NCBI GenBank assembly: GCA_030386875.1
Contig: JASJYW010000026.1
Span: 12,170,246-12,234,245 of the forward strand
DNA length: 64,000 bases
From: Morinoia aosen
Lineage: Eukaryota; Arthropoda; Malacostraca; Amphipoda; Talitridae
Direction: 5' to 3'
The notes under the pieces are model-generated. The model worked only from the letters and a program-made list of their open reading frames with translations, made no database searches and had not been told where the DNA came from. The first letter of the stretch is position 1. Each line of letters begins with the position of its first letter. A program made the translations under genes and the position numbers. Shown in pieces: positions 63,101 through 64,000 of the stretch.

Positions 63101-64000
63101 AGTGCATATTTAGCCGTTTCCACGGTCGACAGAGCTAAAATGCGTGTTTTGGGCCATTCCTAGGCCGAATGCGTTGAAAATCACGTCGTTTGCTGTTTCC
63201 CGTGGCGACATAGGCGGAAAGTGCATATTTAGCCAATTCCACGGTCGACAGGGCTAAAATGCGTGCTTTTGGCCATTCCTAGGCCGAATGTTGTGAAAAT
63301 CACGTCGTTTGCTGTTTCCCGTGGCAACATAGGCGGAAAGTGCATATTTGGCCGTTTCCACGGTCGACCGAGCTAAAATGCGTGTTTTGGGCCATTCCTA
63401 GGCCGAATGCGGTGAAAATCACGTCGTTTGCTGTTTCCCGTGGCGACATGGGCGGAAAGTGCATATATAGCCGTTTCCACGGTCGACAGAGCTAAAATGC
63501 GCGTTTTGGGCCATTCCTAGGCCGAATGCGGTGAAAATCACGTCGTTTGCTGTTTCCCGTGGCGACATAGGCGGAAAGTGCATATTTAGCCGATTCCACG
63601 GTCGACAGGGCTAAAATGCGTGTTTTTGGCCATTCCTAGGCCGAATGCGGTGAAAATCACGTCGTTTGCTGTTTCCCGTGGCGACATAGGCGGAAAGTGC
63701 ATCTTTAGCCGTTTCCACGGTCGACAGAGCTAAAATGCGTGTTTTGGGCCATTCCTAGGCCGAATGCGGTGAAAATCACGTCGTTTGCTGTTTCCCGTGA
63801 CGACATAGGCGGAATGTGCATATTTAGCCGTTCCCACGGTCGACAGAGCTAAAATGCGTGTTTTGGGCCATTCCTAGGCCGAATGCGGTGTAAATCACGT
63901 CGATTGCTGTTTCCCGTGGCGACATAGGCGGAAAGTGCATATTTAGCCGATTCCACGGTCGACAGAGCTAAAATGCGTGTTTTGGGACATTCCTAGGCCG
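62500..64000 (-). repeat. Second 10-monomer repeat series, running off the window
   Basis: GCATCTTTAGCCG, CCCGTGACGACATAGGCGGAA with GCCGTTCCCACGG, GTGTAAATCACGTCGATTG and GGGACATTCC occur in that order at about 62509-62800 and again at about 63698-63990. The offset is 1190 bp (62604 and 63794 for CCCGTGACG). The second copy is cut by the window end. Confidence 0.8.

Larger units (their letters stand above)
58167..64000 (-). repeat. 119-bp satellite array, inverted block (~49 monomers)
   Basis: From the first base after the gap the monomer is read as its reverse complement (GCATATTTAGCC, GGTCGACAG, GGGCCATTCCTAGGCC) and remains so to the window end. The same dimorphisms occur (CCGTTTCC versus CCGATTCC, CAGAGCT versus CAGGGCT). 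The array runs off the window edge. No coding sequence is supported. Confidence 0.97.

Overview
This is eukaryotic, almost certainly metazoan, heterochromatin-like DNA. About 53 kb of the 64 kb is one tandem satellite with a 119-bp monomer (roughly 445 copies). It is interrupted by a single nested transposon insertion. I see no host gene, no RNA gene and no prokaryotic-type system. The only real coding sequence is the gag-pro-pol of a BEL/Pao LTR retrotransposon, a group described from animals. The satellite is rich in CpG (about 11 per monomer, hand-counted observed/expected about 1.4), so it does not look like the germline-methylated DNA of a vertebrate. An invertebrate is the best guess; I cannot name the species.

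Layout. (1) 1-40276: satellite in forward orientation. The first 23 kb or so is highly homogeneous and built from large near-identical higher-order blocks: a block of about 28 monomers (3.3 kb) present three times, plus 8-monomer (951 bp) sub-blocks. From about 24 to 40 kb the monomers carry more private mutations and shorter higher-order repeats (5, 9, 16 and about 20 monomers). (2) 40277-50485: a BEL/Pao element on the minus strand, with LTRs of about 1.65 kb and a short A/T-rich target duplication. Its 3' LTR (the left copy) is split by a 1,329-bp non-autonomous DNA transposon with terminal inverted repeats and a TTAA (or TA) target duplication; the right LTR supplies the empty site. (3) 50486-57666: forward satellite, in phase with the left block. 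(4) 57667-58166: exactly 500 N, a scaffold gap. (5) 58167-64000: the same satellite in reverse orientation, with a 10-monomer (1,190 bp) higher-order repeat.

The retrotransposon encodes, right to left, Gag with three CCHC knuckles, an aspartic protease, reverse transcriptase, RNase H and an integrase with an H2C2 finger and D,D,E residues. Two features break the usual single reading frame: an in-frame TGA exactly after the last zinc knuckle, and a +1 frame change inside the protease. The two LTRs differ by only about 1%, so the insertion is fairly young. The order of events is satellite, then BEL/Pao insertion, then the small DNA transposon.

The most original observation is that the 119-bp monomer itself looks like an old trimer of units of about 40 bp (40+40+39), sharing about 15 aligned positions. 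No undescribed gene system was found; the novelty is in repeat architecture.
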